The notes under the pieces: model-generated | Seen by the model: the letters and a program-made list of their open reading frames with translations, nothing else | Told to the model about the DNA's origin: nothing | Databases searched by the model: none | Position numbers and translations under genes: made by a program | DNA from: an uncultured Alphaproteobacteria bacterium | Lineage (GTDB): Bacteria; Pseudomonadota; Alphaproteobacteria; HIMB59 | NCBI GenBank assembly: GCA_902619375.1 | Contig: CACNEB010000004.1 | Coordinates: 1-64,000 of the forward strand | DNA: 64,000 bases | Direction: 5' to 3' | In this document: positions 19,459-28,998 of the stretch, piece by piece | Layout of the letters: every line of letters starts with the position of its first letter | Numbering within the stretch: position 1 is the first letter of the stretch

Positions 19459-19557
19459 AAGAGATTAATCTCTTTTTACAGCCTTATAGAAGCGGCTTTT
19501 TTCTTAGTGGGCCACTTCTTTCTTAAAGGGTTAGGACAAATTGTTCTAACCCTTTTT
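19459..19557. terminator. Cluster of four hairpins with T runs
   Basis: In about 100 bp there are AAGAGA/TCTCTT then TTTTT (19459-19474), AGCC/GGCT then TTTTTT (19480-19497), the short palindrome AGTGGGCCACT (19506-19516) and a strong 10-bp stem AAAGGGTTAG/CTAACCCTTT then a T run (19525-19555). It lies between divergent genes, where ordinary terminators are not needed. It may mark a small plus-strand RNA or a leader attenuator of the downstream aminotransferase operon. The rest of the intergenic stretch 19352-19584 shows nothing else I can name. Confidence 0.5.
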
Positions 19558-19584
19558 TGATTTCTATATTATCCTTTTTTAAAG

Positions 19585-19710
19585 ATGTTGAAGTTAATTT
19601 TCATGATACTCTTCTTTTTTATTGGATATTTTCTTGCTGATACAGGATTAGTGGATATTCCATTTAGAAATATTCCAATTTTAGAAAGTTTATATGAGGT
19701 TGTAGATTAA
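19585..19710 (+). CDS. 41-residue membrane-anchored small protein
   Basis: ATG at 19585 opens a 41-codon frame with one strong membrane helix (about 4-18, LIFMILFFFIGYFLA) and a short polar tail DTGLVDIPFRNIPILESLYEVVD split after the helix. Its TAA directly abuts the aminotransferase ATG at 19711, so the two would be translationally coupled. No family is recognised. The tight junction and the plausible single-helix topology support coding, but the length is too small for certainty. Confidence 0.5.
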   Translation: MLKLIFMILFFFIGYFLADTGLVDIPFRNIPILESLYEVVD

Positions 19711-21060
19711 ATGATTAATACAGATAAAGTTTTGCATGGTTTTACCGATCTTAAAAATTTAAATGTACTTGGTCCTATTGTTTTAAACCAAGCGAAAGGG
19801 ATATATGTTTATGATCAAGATGGAAAAAAATATTTAGATGCCAATTCAGGATTATGGAATTCTGTGGTTGGTTTCGATCATCCTAGAATGGTTGAAACAG
19901 CAAAAAAACAATATGAAAAATTTTCTGGTTACCACGCTTTTTTTGGAAGAATATCTGAACCAGCTGTAGAACTTGCAGATAAATTAATTGAAATATCTCC
20001 TTTCACAGATGGTAAAGTTTTTTTTACAAACTCAGGATCTGAAGCTAATGACACTACTGTAAAATTATTATGGTTTATTAATAAAAGAAAAGGATACCCC
20101 AATCGAAGGAAAATAATTACTAGAATAAATTCTTATCATGGCGTAACGGCTGTTTCTGCTTCGATGACAGGAAAACCATACAATAGTGAATTTGGATTAC
20201 CCCTAGATGGTTTTATTCATTCAGCTTGTCCTCATTATTGGAAATATGGCTTAGAAAAAGAGAGTGAGGAAATGTTTACCAAAAGAATGGGTGAAGATTT
20301 AGAAAATTTGATTTTAAAAGAGGGACCTGACACCATTGCAGGTTTTTTTGCAGAACCTGTTATGGGGGCAGGTGGTGTGATCCCTCCCTCAAAAGGATAT
20401 TTTGAGATAGTTCAAAAAATTTTAAAAAAATACAACATTCCATTTATTGCTGATGAGGTAATTTGTGGTTTTGGTAGAACTGGTAACTTATGGGGATCTC
20501 AAACATACAATATTGATCCCGATATTATTATTGCCTCTAAATGTATCACATCAGGTTTCTTTCCACTTGGTGCAGTCATTTTGGGAGAAAAAATGACAAA
20601 AGAAATGATGGAAGCTTCTTATGAGGCAGAGGAATTTTTTCATGGCTTCACAGCCGGTGGACACCCTGTAGGCTGTGCCCTAGCACTAGAAGCAATTGAT
20701 ATTATAATTAATGAGAAAATGATTGAAAATGTCAGACACCTTGAGCCAATTTTTATGGGAGGTTTAAAGAACTTTGAAGATTTAGAGTTTATAGGTGAGT
20801 CTCGCGGCATTGGACTTATGGGTGCTTTAGAGATGGTTCAAGATAAAAAAAATAAACTACCCTTTGATGGTTCGATATCCATTGGCGAGCGTGTTGCTAA
20901 TAAGTGTATTGAAAATGGTTTGATATGTAGACCTCTTGGCCCATCAATTGTGTTATGTCCTCCTTTTATTACATCAGAAGGGGAGATGAGTATAATATTT
21001 GATACTCTAGAGAAAACTCTTAAAGAAGTATTTAGTGAAGTTAAATCTTTAGGACAATAG
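19711..21060 (+). CDS. Class III PLP aminotransferase
   Basis: Fold-type I, class III aminotransferase (omega-amino acid:pyruvate or putrescine:pyruvate type). The 449 residues show LDANSGLWN, FFTNSGSEANDTTVK (105-119), YHGVTAVSAS, FFAEPVMGAGG, the PLP-binding ADEVICGFGRTG (248-259) and the Schiff-base lysine K277 in ASKCITSGFFPLGA. The amine substrate cannot be told from sequence; taurine, beta-alanine and putrescine are all possible. It follows a 41-residue ORF without a gap. Its 3' end overlaps the convergent quinone-reductase gene by 20 bp. Confidence 0.92.
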   Translation: MINTDKVLHGFTDLKNLNVLGPIVLNQAKGIYVYDQDGKKYLDANSGLWNSVVGFDHPRMVETAKKQYEKFSGYHAFFGRISEPAVELADKLIEISPFTDGKVFFTNSGSEANDTTVKLLWFINKRKGYPNRRKIITRINSYHGVTAVSASMTGKPYNSEFGLPLDGFIHSACPHYWKYGLEKESEEMFTKRMGEDLENLILKEGPDTIAGFFAEPVMGAGGVIPPSKGYFEIVQKILKKYNIPFIADEVICGFGRTGNLWGSQTYNIDPDIIIASKCITSGFFPLGAVILGEKMTKEMMEASYEAEEFFHGFTAGGHPVGCALALEAIDIIINEKMIENVRHLEPIFMGGLKNFEDLEFIGESRGIGLMGALEMVQDKKNKLPFDGSISIGERVANKCIENGLICRPLGPSIVLCPPFITSEGEMSIIFDTLEKTLKEVFSEVKSLGQ

Positions 21061-22012
21061 ATCCCGAAGTCTTTCTATTTTCCATATCTGTGTGAGCTTC
21101 AGCAACATTATCAAGATCATATTTTGTAATTTTATCCAATTTAATTTTATCTTTTACAATCATTTCAAATAATTTATGGCTTGCAATTTCAAGCCACTCT
21201 CTATTAGCGTAAAAATGGAATAGTGTAGGTCGAGTTAAATAGAAAGAACCAAATGCTAGATCTGTCATTTGAATGTCTTTATATGGTCCAGATGATTGAC
21301 CAAAGCTAACTAACATCCCATGTTTTTTTAAACATTTAAATGATTGAAACATTGTATCTTTACCAACACTGTCATAAACTACGTCAAGGCCTTTGTTATT
21401 TGTGATTTTTAATACTTCATCTAAAAAATTATTTTCAGAGTAGTTTATAACCTCGTCGAAGCCTCTTTGCTTTGCTAACTCACATTTATCTGAATTACCA
21501 GCTGTGCCTATTAATTTTGCACCAATGTCTTTTATCCATTGTCCTGCGATCAATCCTACTCCTCCAGCCGCAGCATGAAATAATACCTCATGATTACTCT
21601 GTAAATTATAACTGTCACAAACAAGATACTTTACTGTTAGTCCTTTAAGAATTGATGCGGCTGCTTGATCAAAAGACATGCTATCTGGGATAGAAACTAC
21701 GAGATCCTCTGATATCATTCTATGTGTTGCGTATGCATTATTAGGTTGTGCATATGCTACGCGATCCCCTATTTTAAACTTTGTAACATTAGGGCCTATA
21801 TCTTCAACCTCGCCTGCGCCTTCAGAACCTAAAACAAGATCTTTATCAACAGGCCAAGGATATAATCCTGCTCTAAAATAAATATCGATGAAATTTACTC
21901 CAATTGCTCTATTTTTAATCAAAATTTCATTCGATTTAAGTTCAGTGAGCTCAATACTTTTCCTTTGAAGAACGCTTGTATCACCGGGCTTATTTGCAAC
22001 AATTGAATACAT
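21041..22012 (-). CDS. qor: NADPH:quinone oxidoreductase (zinc-independent MDR family)
   Basis: Medium-chain dehydrogenase/reductase of the zeta-crystallin/Qor type, reducing quinones or enones with NADPH. The 323 residues contain FIDIYFRAGLYPWP, VLGSEGAGEVEDIG, the dinucleotide-binding AAAGGVGLIAGQWIK (about 146-160) and VYDSVGKDTM. The structural and catalytic zinc cysteines are absent. It overlaps the aminotransferase 3' end convergently. A GGAG ribosome site (rc of CTCC at 22019-22022) precedes the ATG. Confidence 0.9.
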   Translation of the reverse strand: MYSIVANKPGDTSVLQRKSIELTELKSNEILIKNRAIGVNFIDIYFRAGLYPWPVDKDLVLGSEGAGEVEDIGPNVTKFKIGDRVAYAQPNNAYATHRMISEDLVVSIPDSMSFDQAAASILKGLTVKYLVCDSYNLQSNHEVLFHAAAGGVGLIAGQWIKDIGAKLIGTAGNSDKCELAKQRGFDEVINYSENNFLDEVLKITNNKGLDVVYDSVGKDTMFQSFKCLKKHGMLVSFGQSSGPYKDIQMTDLAFGSFYLTRPTLFHFYANREWLEIASHKLFEMIVKDKIKLDKITKYDLDNVAEAHTDMENRKTSGSIVLKI

Positions 22013-22061
22013 TAAAGGAGCCTATCATCTAAAAAAATGATCCAACAGTCAATTTGAAAGT

Positions 22062-22090
22062 CTTGAAAATCAAAATTGAAATCCCAATTT
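22062..22090 (+). promoter_or_regulatory. Sigma-32-type heat-shock promoter
   Basis: CTTGAAA at 22062-22068 and CCCAATTT at 22083-22090 are separated by 14 bp. This matches the RpoH consensus (CTTGAAA, then CCCATNT) closely. It lies 88 bp upstream of hsp20 on the same strand, so function and context agree. Confidence 0.75.
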
Positions 22091-22178
22091 AATAGTAAGT
22101 GAAATTGCCACTTGGAATTTCTTTATTAACGCAGGTTTAAAAACTGCAATTAACAATTAACGCTTAAGGAGGTTAATT

Positions 22179-22628
22179 ATGACTACATTTGACTTATCTC
22201 CTCTATGGAGATCATCAGTTGGTTTCGATGAGTTTGATAAACTTTTTGATACCGTCTTTTCTACGAACAATAAAGGTGCTTCTTATCCACCTTATAATAT
22301 CGTCAAACATGACAAAAATATTTACCAAATTACCATGGCTATCGCCGGTTTTGGTGAGGACCAAATAGATATATCCCAAGAGGGTAATCTTTTGACTGTT
22401 AAAGGTGAAATGGGTGAGGATAAAACTATGAATAAATCAGAATATCTTTATCGAGGAATTGCCAACAGAAATTTTGAGAGAAAGTTTGAGTTAGCTGATA
22501 CTGTAAAAGTTATAGAGGCTGGTTTAAATAATGGTCTGTTAAGTATAAATCTTGAAAGAGAAATACCTGAACACCAAAAACCTAGAAAAATAAAAGTTAA
22601 TACGAATTCTAAACTTTTATCAGCTTAA
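22179..22628 (+). CDS. ibpA: Small heat-shock protein Hsp20 (IbpA-like)
   Basis: Cytoplasmic holdase chaperone that binds unfolding proteins. The 149 residues include the alpha-crystallin domain (about 35-130) with YPPYNIVKHDKNIYQI, GNLLTVKGEM, RGIANRNFERKFELAD and the end strand GLLSINLEREIPE. The C-terminal I-x-I/V anchor is present as RKIKV. AAGGAGG precedes the ATG by 8 bases. The sigma-32-like promoter upstream and the hairpin terminator downstream make it a single-gene heat-shock unit. Confidence 0.93.
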   Translation: MTTFDLSPLWRSSVGFDEFDKLFDTVFSTNNKGASYPPYNIVKHDKNIYQITMAIAGFGEDQIDISQEGNLLTVKGEMGEDKTMNKSEYLYRGIANRNFERKFELADTVKVIEAGLNNGLLSINLEREIPEHQKPRKIKVNTNSKLLSA

Positions 22629-22640
22629 ATAAAAAAATAG

Positions 22641-22662
22641 GGCTGCTTTTTTATAAGCAGCC
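22641..22662. terminator. Hairpin terminator between hsp20 and sodB
   Basis: Perfect 8-bp stem GGCTGCTT/AAGCAGCC with a 6-base loop TTTTAT, flanked by an A run on the left and a T-rich stretch on the right. It lies between convergent genes and can serve both. Confidence 0.85.
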
Positions 22663-22669
22663 TTAATAT

Positions 22670-23263
22670 TTAATCTAATTGCGAAGCAACAAATTCCCAG
22701 TTTACTAGACTATCTAAAAAAGCTTTTAAATAATCAGGTCGTTTGTTTCTATAATCTATATAATAAGAGTGTTCCCATACGTCACATCCCAGTATTGGCT
22801 TCATTCCATCAACTAGAGGATTAGAAGCATTAGGTGACTTAGTGACCACTAATTTACCATTATCGATGGCAAGCCAAGCCCATCCAGAACCAAATTGAGT
22901 TGTTCCTGCCTGAATAAAAGCTTCTTTGAATTGATCAATCCCTCCTAGGTCTGATGTAATTCTACTCTCCAATTCGGACGGCATAGAGCCTCCCCCATTG
23001 GGTTTCATACATTGCCAAAATAAAATATGGTTCCAATGTTGACCTGCATTATTAAAAATTCCTGCCATCGATGAGTCTTTACTTGATTTTACAACTATTT
23101 CCTCAAGAGAAGAGTCTTTCATATCAGTGTCTTTAACAAGATTATTTAAATTTGTTACATATGTTTGATGATGTTTGCCATGATGGAAATCAAGAGTTTC
23201 TGATGACATATATGGAGCTAAAGCATCATTTGCATAGGGTAAGCTTGGTAATTCAAAAGTCAT
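22670..23263 (-). CDS. sodB: Superoxide dismutase [Fe]
   Basis: Removes superoxide in the cytoplasm. The 197 residues carry the metal ligands H26 region (DFHHGKHHQTYV), AGQHWNHILFW and DVWEHSYYIDYRN. NNAGQHWNH with Gln in the active site and FGSGWAWL favour the iron type. The length is normal. It has its own divergent promoter region shared with the PdxY-like gene and ends at the terminator shared with hsp20. Confidence 0.95.
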   Translation of the reverse strand: MTFELPSLPYANDALAPYMSSETLDFHHGKHHQTYVTNLNNLVKDTDMKDSSLEEIVVKSSKDSSMAGIFNNAGQHWNHILFWQCMKPNGGGSMPSELESRITSDLGGIDQFKEAFIQAGTTQFGSGWAWLAIDNGKLVVTKSPNASNPLVDGMKPILGCDVWEHSYYIDYRNKRPDYLKAFLDSLVNWEFVASQLD

Positions 23264-23352
23264 ATTTATTTCCTTTAATTAAAATTCTTAATGCGTATTT
23301 TTTATATTATTGTGGAAACAATGACAACCTTTGAAGGAATAGTTACTAAAAT

Positions 23353-24153
23353 ATGAGGAATATAGTTAGTATTCAGTCTACTGTCTTAAATGATAAAGTT
23401 GGAAATCATGCCGCTCGATCAATCTTAAGTGACAAAGGTTATAACATTTATGAGATACCGACTGTCATTTTAACATCTCATAAAGCTGTAAAGGGCACCC
23501 TTCAAATCAATAACAACAGTTTAAATCCATGGGTAATTTTTAATAAAGTTAGGAAAACATATAAATTAAGCTTAAATGATTTAACAATTATTGGCTACAC
23601 ACCCAACTTAAAGATTTCAAAATCGATTGGTAAAATTATTAATGTGCAAAATAGAATTGTTTTAGACCCTGTAATGGGAGATATAGGAATAGGTCTATAT
23701 GTAGAAAAAGACGTTGCAAATTTTTTTAAAAAAGTAATAACAAAAGTTAAATATGTATCAGCAAATTTTTTTGAGTGGTCATACTTAAATAATAAAGATG
23801 TAAAAAACTATAGTATTAGCGAAATCATAACTGACCTCAAATCGTTTACGAGGAGGTTTAATAGTCAAGTATTAATAAGAAGTATTCCAAAAAATAAAAA
23901 AATATTAAATATTATTTGTAATAAAAGAGAGATTTTTGTCATAGAAACACCTTACATAAATTTTAAAGAAAGATTTCATGGTGCTGGCGACCAATCTACA
24001 GCTTTATTTGCTCACTATATCTATAAAAAAAATACAACAAGAGAAATACTAGAAAATGTTACGAATGATATTTATGATATTTTGCTAAAAAATAAAATAC
24101 GATCTAAAAAAAGAAAAAAAAGATTTAAAGCTAAGAACTTAAATAATCTTTGA
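23353..24153 (+). CDS. pdxY: Pyridoxal kinase-like protein
   Basis: Ribokinase-superfamily kinase that phosphorylates pyridoxal or pyridoxamine in PLP salvage. The 266 residues start VSIQSTVLNDKVGNHAA, the PdxY/PdxK substrate loop, then have LDPVMGDIG (about 109-117), VSANFFEWSYL (the TPNxFE motif variant) and FHGAGDQSTALFAHY in place of the usual GTGD anion hole. The C-terminus is unusually basic. It overlaps the convergent asd 3' end by 23 bp. The call is reliable at family level. Confidence 0.85.
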   Translation: MRNIVSIQSTVLNDKVGNHAARSILSDKGYNIYEIPTVILTSHKAVKGTLQINNNSLNPWVIFNKVRKTYKLSLNDLTIIGYTPNLKISKSIGKIINVQNRIVLDPVMGDIGIGLYVEKDVANFFKKVITKVKYVSANFFEWSYLNNKDVKNYSISEIITDLKSFTRRFNSQVLIRSIPKNKKILNIICNKREIFVIETPYINFKERFHGAGDQSTALFAHYIYKKNTTREILENVTNDIYDILLKNKIRSKKRKKRFKAKNLNNL

Positions 24154-25177
24154 TTAAGATTTCTGCTATTTGTACAGTGTTTAAAGCAGCTCCCTTTCTT
24201 AAATTGTCAGACACACACCAGAAATTAAGACCATTTGGAATAGTAGAATCTCTTCTAATTCTGCTTACATAAACAGGATCTAAACCTGCAGATTCAATCG
24301 GAGTTACGTACCCCTCATCAGCACGGTAATCAATCATTTTCAGACCAGGGGATTTCTTAAAAATTTCTCTTATTTGGTCTTCATCATAAGGCTTTTCAAA
24401 CTCGATGTTTACAGCTAGTGAATGAGATATAAATACTGGTACTCGAACACAAGTTGCAGTTAGTTCAATGTTTTGATCAAGAATTTTTTTTGTTTCATTG
24501 TACATTTTCCACTCTTCTTTGGTTTGACCGTCCTCTAAGAAAACATCTATATGCGGGATAACATTAAAAGCAATTTGTTTAGTAAATTTTTCTTTCACTA
24601 CTGCTTCATTTGCATAGATTGATTTAGTTTGATTGAATAATTCATCTGCAGCTTCTTTACCTGCACCAGATACTGATTGATAAGTTGAAACAACAATTCT
24701 TTTAACTTTGAAATGATCATGCAAAGGTTTAACCGCAACTAGCATCCCCATAGTTGAACAATTAGGATTAGAAATGATATTTTTTTTTCTAAAGTCTTTT
24801 AGCGCCTCAGGATTGACCTCAGCGACTACTAATGGGACATCTGGATCTGTTCGAAAATGAGAGGTATTGTCAATTACTATACAACCTTGCTTAGCGGCTT
24901 TAGGAGCAAACTCACTTGAAACTTGTGCACCTGGTGAAAAAATAGCTATGTCAGTATCAGAAAAATCATATTCAGCTAAGTCTCCTACTACAACAGACTT
25001 GTTTTCTCCGTAATCAATTGTGCTTCCTTTAGAACGAGAAGAAGCTAAAGCGATTAAATCAGAATATTGAATTTCTTTTTCATCAATAATATCTAAAACC
25101 TCTCTACCGACATTTCCAGTTGCTCCGACAACAGCAATTTTAGGTTTTTTAGAAGAAGCCAACTTAAATTCTCTCAA
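24131..25177 (-). CDS. asd: Aspartate-semialdehyde dehydrogenase
   Basis: NADPH-dependent reduction of aspartyl phosphate to the semialdehyde, the branch point to lysine/diaminopimelate, threonine and methionine. The 348 residues contain VVGATGNVGREVLDI, the catalytic cysteine C140 in SNPNCSTMG, SGAGKEA and the substrate-binding HSLAVNIEFE with the catalytic histidine. It overlaps leuB by 14 bp at the end of the leuCDB-asd stretch. Confidence 0.95.
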   Translation of the reverse strand: MREFKLASSKKPKIAVVGATGNVGREVLDIIDEKEIQYSDLIALASSRSKGSTIDYGENKSVVVGDLAEYDFSDTDIAIFSPGAQVSSEFAPKAAKQGCIVIDNTSHFRTDPDVPLVVAEVNPEALKDFRKKNIISNPNCSTMGMLVAVKPLHDHFKVKRIVVSTYQSVSGAGKEAADELFNQTKSIYANEAVVKEKFTKQIAFNVIPHIDVFLEDGQTKEEWKMYNETKKILDQNIELTATCVRVPVFISHSLAVNIEFEKPYDEDQIREIFKKSPGLKMIDYRADEGYVTPIESAGLDPVYVSRIRRDSTIPNGLNFWCVSDNLRKGAALNTVQIAEILIKDYLSS

Positions 25178-26246
25178 TTATTAAATCGCCCATTTTAGAA
25201 CAGGAAACAAGAGTTTGGTCTTCATTTGTATAAATGTCTCCAGTTCTGTAACCCTCAGACAGAATTTGTTGGACAGCACTTTCTACTTTATTTGATAACT
25301 CTTGTTTATTGAGATTATATTTTAGCATCATAGACAAACTTAAAATGGTAGCGATTGGATTTGCTTTATCTTGACCTGCTATATCAGGGGCACTTCCATG
25401 AACAGGCTCAAAAAGTCCGTGTCTTTTGCCATTTTTTTCTTCCCCCAATGATGCCGATGGTAACATTCCAAGCGAACCAGTCAGCATAGCAGCACAATCA
25501 CTCAGCAGATCTCCAAAAAGGTTATCTGTAACTATTACATCAAATTGTTTTGGGTTTCTAACGAGTTGCATGGCACAATTATCTGCTAACATATTTTCTA
25601 GTGTAATATCTGAAAAATCTTTATGAGTTTCTTTCACAATCTCCCTCCAGAGTACGCCTGTTTCCATAACGTTAGCTTTCTCAACAGATGTCACTTTATT
25701 ATTTCTTTTCCTGGCTAAATCAAAAGCAACTCTAGCAATTCTATCTATTTCGTAATCGTGATATATTTGTGTGTCGATCGCTTTCTTACCATTTGGTGTG
25801 TCCTCTATTCCTCGAGGTTGACCAAAATATACTCCACCAGTCAATTCTCTTACAATCATAATATCTAAATTGTTTACCACTTCATTTTTTAAAGTTGAAG
25901 CTGAAACAAGAGCATCAAAAACTAAAGCAGGTCTCAGATTTGCAAAAAGTTCTAATTCTTTCCTCAAACCTAAAAGTCCAGCCTCTGGTCTTTTTGATCT
26001 TTCTACGTCATCCCACTTTGATCCACCAACTGCTCCCAATAATATAGCATCTGAATTTTTTGCTTTCTCTAAAACAGAGTTAGTTAAAGGTTCGCCATTA
26101 GCATCATATGAAGCACCTCCAACTAAATCTTTTTCATAGCTAGCATTAAGGCCTTGCTCATTTAATTTTTCAATTACTCTAATTGCTTGATCAGCAACTT
26201 CCACACCTATGCCATCTCCTGGCAAAACTAGAATTTTAGAACTCAT
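25164..26246 (-). CDS. leuB: 3-isopropylmalate dehydrogenase
   Basis: Third enzyme of leucine synthesis, oxidatively decarboxylating 3-isopropylmalate. The 360 residues show LPGDGIGVEV, LLGAVGGSKWD, the arginine-rich LGLRKELELFANLRPA, RELTGGVYFG, TDNLFGDLLSD and FEPVHGSAPDIAGQDKANP, which separate it from isocitrate dehydrogenase. It starts immediately after the leuD stop. Confidence 0.96.
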   Translation of the reverse strand: MSSKILVLPGDGIGVEVADQAIRVIEKLNEQGLNASYEKDLVGGASYDANGEPLTNSVLEKAKNSDAILLGAVGGSKWDDVERSKRPEAGLLGLRKELELFANLRPALVFDALVSASTLKNEVVNNLDIMIVRELTGGVYFGQPRGIEDTPNGKKAIDTQIYHDYEIDRIARVAFDLARKRNNKVTSVEKANVMETGVLWREIVKETHKDFSDITLENMLADNCAMQLVRNPKQFDVIVTDNLFGDLLSDCAAMLTGSLGMLPSASLGEEKNGKRHGLFEPVHGSAPDIAGQDKANPIATILSLSMMLKYNLNKQELSNKVESAVQQILSEGYRTGDIYTNEDQTLVSCSKMGDLIIERI

Positions 26247-26855
26247 TTAAGTATCTTTAAATAACCAGGGTTTTTTATTTTTTTTATCCTCTTCGTAAGC
26301 ATTTATTTTGTCTTGGTAACCAAGGGTAATGCCTATATCGTCTAATCCCTGCAAAAGTCTTTCTTTTCTGAATTCTTCAATTTCAAAATTGATTGAATGA
26401 TTGCCAGCTTTAATGATTTGCTCCGGAAGGTCAATATTGAACTCAATTTGATTTTTAGCTGCTGTCATTAACTGATCAAGGTTTTCAGGACTGACAACAA
26501 TCGGTAAAATTCCATTTTGAAAGCAATTATTATAAAAAATATCTGCAAAACTTGTTGAAATTACGCACCTTATTCCAAAATCTTTAAGAGACCAAGGGGC
26601 GTGCTCTCTACTTGACCCACAACCAAAATTATCACCAGCAACCAAAATTTTTGACTGATTAAAAGGAGATGTATTCAAAACAAAATCTTTAATGAGGTTT
26701 CCATCGTTATCATATCTCATCTCATAAAACAAACTTACACCAAGACCAGTTCTTTTAATTGTTTTGAGAAATTGCTTTGGGATGATCATATCAGTATCGA
26801 TATTAACAATTGGTAAAGGAGCTGCGATACCTTTTAAAGAATGAAACTTATCCAT
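26247..26855 (-). CDS. leuD: 3-isopropylmalate dehydratase small subunit
   Basis: Swivel-domain subunit of isopropylmalate isomerase, pairing with LeuC. The 202 residues have [29 protein letters not shown] (about 72-86) and [12 protein letters not shown]. It is separated from leuC by one base and adjoins leuB directly. Confidence 0.96.
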   Translation of the reverse strand: MDKFHSLKGIAAPLPIVNIDTDMIIPKQFLKTIKRTGLGVSLFYEMRYDNDGNLIKDFVLNTSPFNQSKILVAGDNFGCGSSREHAPWSLKDFGIRCVISTSFADIFYNNCFQNGILPIVVSPENLDQLMTAAKNQIEFNIDLPEQIIKAGNHSINFEIEEFRKERLLQGLDDIGITLGYQDKINAYEEDKKNKKPWLFKDT

Positions 26856-26856
26856 T

Positions 26857-28266
26857 TTATTTAAAATCTCTTATATCTGAAATGTTTCCAGTAATAGCAG
26901 ATGCCGCAGCGAGCTCAGGACTCATTAAATGAGTTCTACCACCTCGGCCTTGTCTACCTTCAAAATTTCTATTAGAAGTTGATGCGCATCTTTCACCTGG
27001 TTTTAATTGATCGGGATTCATACCAAGGCACATTGAACATCCAGCCTCTCTCCATTCAAAGCCAGCATCTTTTAAAATTATATCAATTCCTTCTTCTTCT
27101 GCTTGTTTTTTAACTAAGCCTGATCCTGGTACTATCATTGCTTGAACGTGTGAAGCAATCTTTTTGTCCTTAACAATAGATGCAACTTTTCTTAAATCCT
27201 CAATTCGACCATTTGTGCAAGAGCCAATAAATATTTTATCTAATTTTATGTCTGTAATTTTTGTTCCGGGCTTAAGACCCATATACTCAAGTGATCTTTC
27301 AATACTTTTCTTTTTATTTTCTGTTTTAGCACTACTTGGATTTGGCACCGTGCCTTTCACTGACACAACATCCTCAGGGCTAGTTCCCCATGTCACCATT
27401 GGGTCAATTTCTGAACTATCTATAACTATTTCATGATCGTAATTTGCATCATTATCTGAGGGAAGAGATGACCAGTATTCTACTGCTTGATCCCAGTGTT
27501 CAGTTCCAGGGGCATAAGGTCTGCCTTTTATGTAATTAAAAGTTGTTTGATCTGGGCTAATTAATCCAGCGCGAGCACCAGCTTCAATGCTCATATTACA
27601 AATAGTCATTCTGCCTTCCATAGAAAGGCCCATGATAGACGAACCAGCATACTCAATTACATGACCAGTTCCCCCAGCTGTTCCAATTTGTCCAATTATG
27701 TACAAGATTAAATCTTTAGAATTTACTCCAAAAGGAAGTTCACCATTGACCGAAATTCTCATATTTTTCGCAGGATTTTGAACAATTGTTTGCGTAGCCA
27801 GAACATGCTCAACTTCACTTGTTCCGATACCAAAAGCGAGAGCTCCAAAAGCTCCATGGGTTGACGTGTGACTGTCGCCACAGACAATTGTCATGCCCGG
27901 TTGGGTAATTCCCTGCTCAGGACCAATTATGTGAACAATACCTTGTCTTTGGTCCATTAAATCAAAATATTGAATTCCATGCTCTTTAGTGTTTTTTGCT
28001 AAAGTTTCGACTTGAATTTTACTTTGTGGGTCCTCAATATTTTGTCTATTTATAGTAGGAACATTATGGTCTGCGACAGCTATCGTAGCCTCTGGTCTAT
28101 GAACAGGACGATTGGATAGTTTTAATCCTTCGAAAGCTTGAGGGCTAGTTACTTCATGAACTAAATGACGATCAATATATAAAAGATTAGTCCCATCTTC
28201 TCTTTGACCGACAAGATGCTCAGACCAGATTTTATCAAAAAGTGTTTTTGGGCCTTGGTTGCTCAA
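26857..28266 (-). CDS. leuC: 3-isopropylmalate dehydratase large subunit
   Basis: [4Fe-4S] aconitase-family subunit that isomerises 2- to 3-isopropylmalate. The 469 residues have [35 protein letters not shown] split at 132-151, and the cluster cysteines in FIGSCTNGR and GCSMCLGMN. It follows rplS by 10 bp, joining leucine synthesis to the translation operon. Confidence 0.97.
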   Translation of the reverse strand: MSNQGPKTLFDKIWSEHLVGQREDGTNLLYIDRHLVHEVTSPQAFEGLKLSNRPVHRPEATIAVADHNVPTINRQNIEDPQSKIQVETLAKNTKEHGIQYFDLMDQRQGIVHIIGPEQGITQPGMTIVCGDSHTSTHGAFGALAFGIGTSEVEHVLATQTIVQNPAKNMRISVNGELPFGVNSKDLILYIIGQIGTAGGTGHVIEYAGSSIMGLSMEGRMTICNMSIEAGARAGLISPDQTTFNYIKGRPYAPGTEHWDQAVEYWSSLPSDNDANYDHEIVIDSSEIDPMVTWGTSPEDVVSVKGTVPNPSSAKTENKKKSIERSLEYMGLKPGTKITDIKLDKIFIGSCTNGRIEDLRKVASIVKDKKIASHVQAMIVPGSGLVKKQAEEEGIDIILKDAGFEWREAGCSMCLGMNPDQLKPGERCASTSNRNFEGRQGRGGRTHLMSPELAAASAITGNISDIRDFK

Positions 28267-28276
28267 GATAATACTT

Positions 28277-28948
28277 TTAGCTTTTAGTTTCTGCCTCTTC
28301 TATTTTTTTCTCTACAGGCTTTTCCTCTTTTGGCTCATCTTCAACTTTGGGTTCTTCTTGTGGTGATGATTCCTCTGATTTAGTTTCTTTGATTTCTTCT
28401 TTAGAGTTGTCTTCAGACTTAGGGGCTTCTTGAGATGAAGTTTCCTCTGTTTTAGTCTCTTTAGCTTCTTCCTTTGGTGTTTCGTCAGTTACAGGTGTAT
28501 CTGATTTATTTTCTTCAGTACTAACCTCTGAAATTTCTTCAGCATCTTCGATTGTGGATACAAATTGGTTATCATCATATGATCGACCGTCAGTTCTTTC
28601 TGCAATTCTTGCTTTTTTACCAGACAAACCTCTTAGATAATATAATTTAGCTCTTCTTACATCACCAACTTTTACACGTTCGATTGAGTCGATAACATTA
28701 CTATAAAGTGGAAAAACCCTTTCAACACCTTCACCACTAGAAATTTTTCTAACAGTAAATGAAGAATTAAGACCGTTATTTTTTTTACCAATACAGACAC
28801 CTTGAAATGCTTGCACTCTCTCTTTATTTCCTTCTTTAATCTTAACGTTAACTTTGACAGTGTCACCTGGCGCGAAGTCTGAAACCTTTGAACTTTTTAA
28901 AATCTGTTGAATTTGTGATTGTTCGTAATTTTTAATAATTTCATTCAT
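28277..28948 (-). CDS. rplS: Ribosomal protein L19 with long acidic C-terminal tail
   Basis: Large-subunit protein at the 30S-50S interface. Residues 1-115 are a normal L19 ([67 protein letters not shown]). About 105 further residues are low-complexity Glu/Lys/Ser/Thr/Pro. They include an internal duplication of about 26 residues (pattern KEE-KETK-EE-S-QE-PK-ED). The chosen ATG at 28948 has GGAG six bases upstream; an ATG four codons earlier (28960) lacks one. Confidence 0.93.
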   Translation of the reverse strand: MNEIIKNYEQSQIQQILKSSKVSDFAPGDTVKVNVKIKEGNKERVQAFQGVCIGKKNNGLNSSFTVRKISSGEGVERVFPLYSNVIDSIERVKVGDVRRAKLYYLRGLSGKKARIAERTDGRSYDDNQFVSTIEDAEEISEVSTEENKSDTPVTDETPKEEAKETKTEETSSQEAPKSEDNSKEEIKETKSEESSPQEEPKVEDEPKEEKPVEKKIEEAETKS

Positions 28949-28998
28949 TGTGTGCTCCATCCAATATTAATATATGGGTGGTATCAGAGCGGCATATT

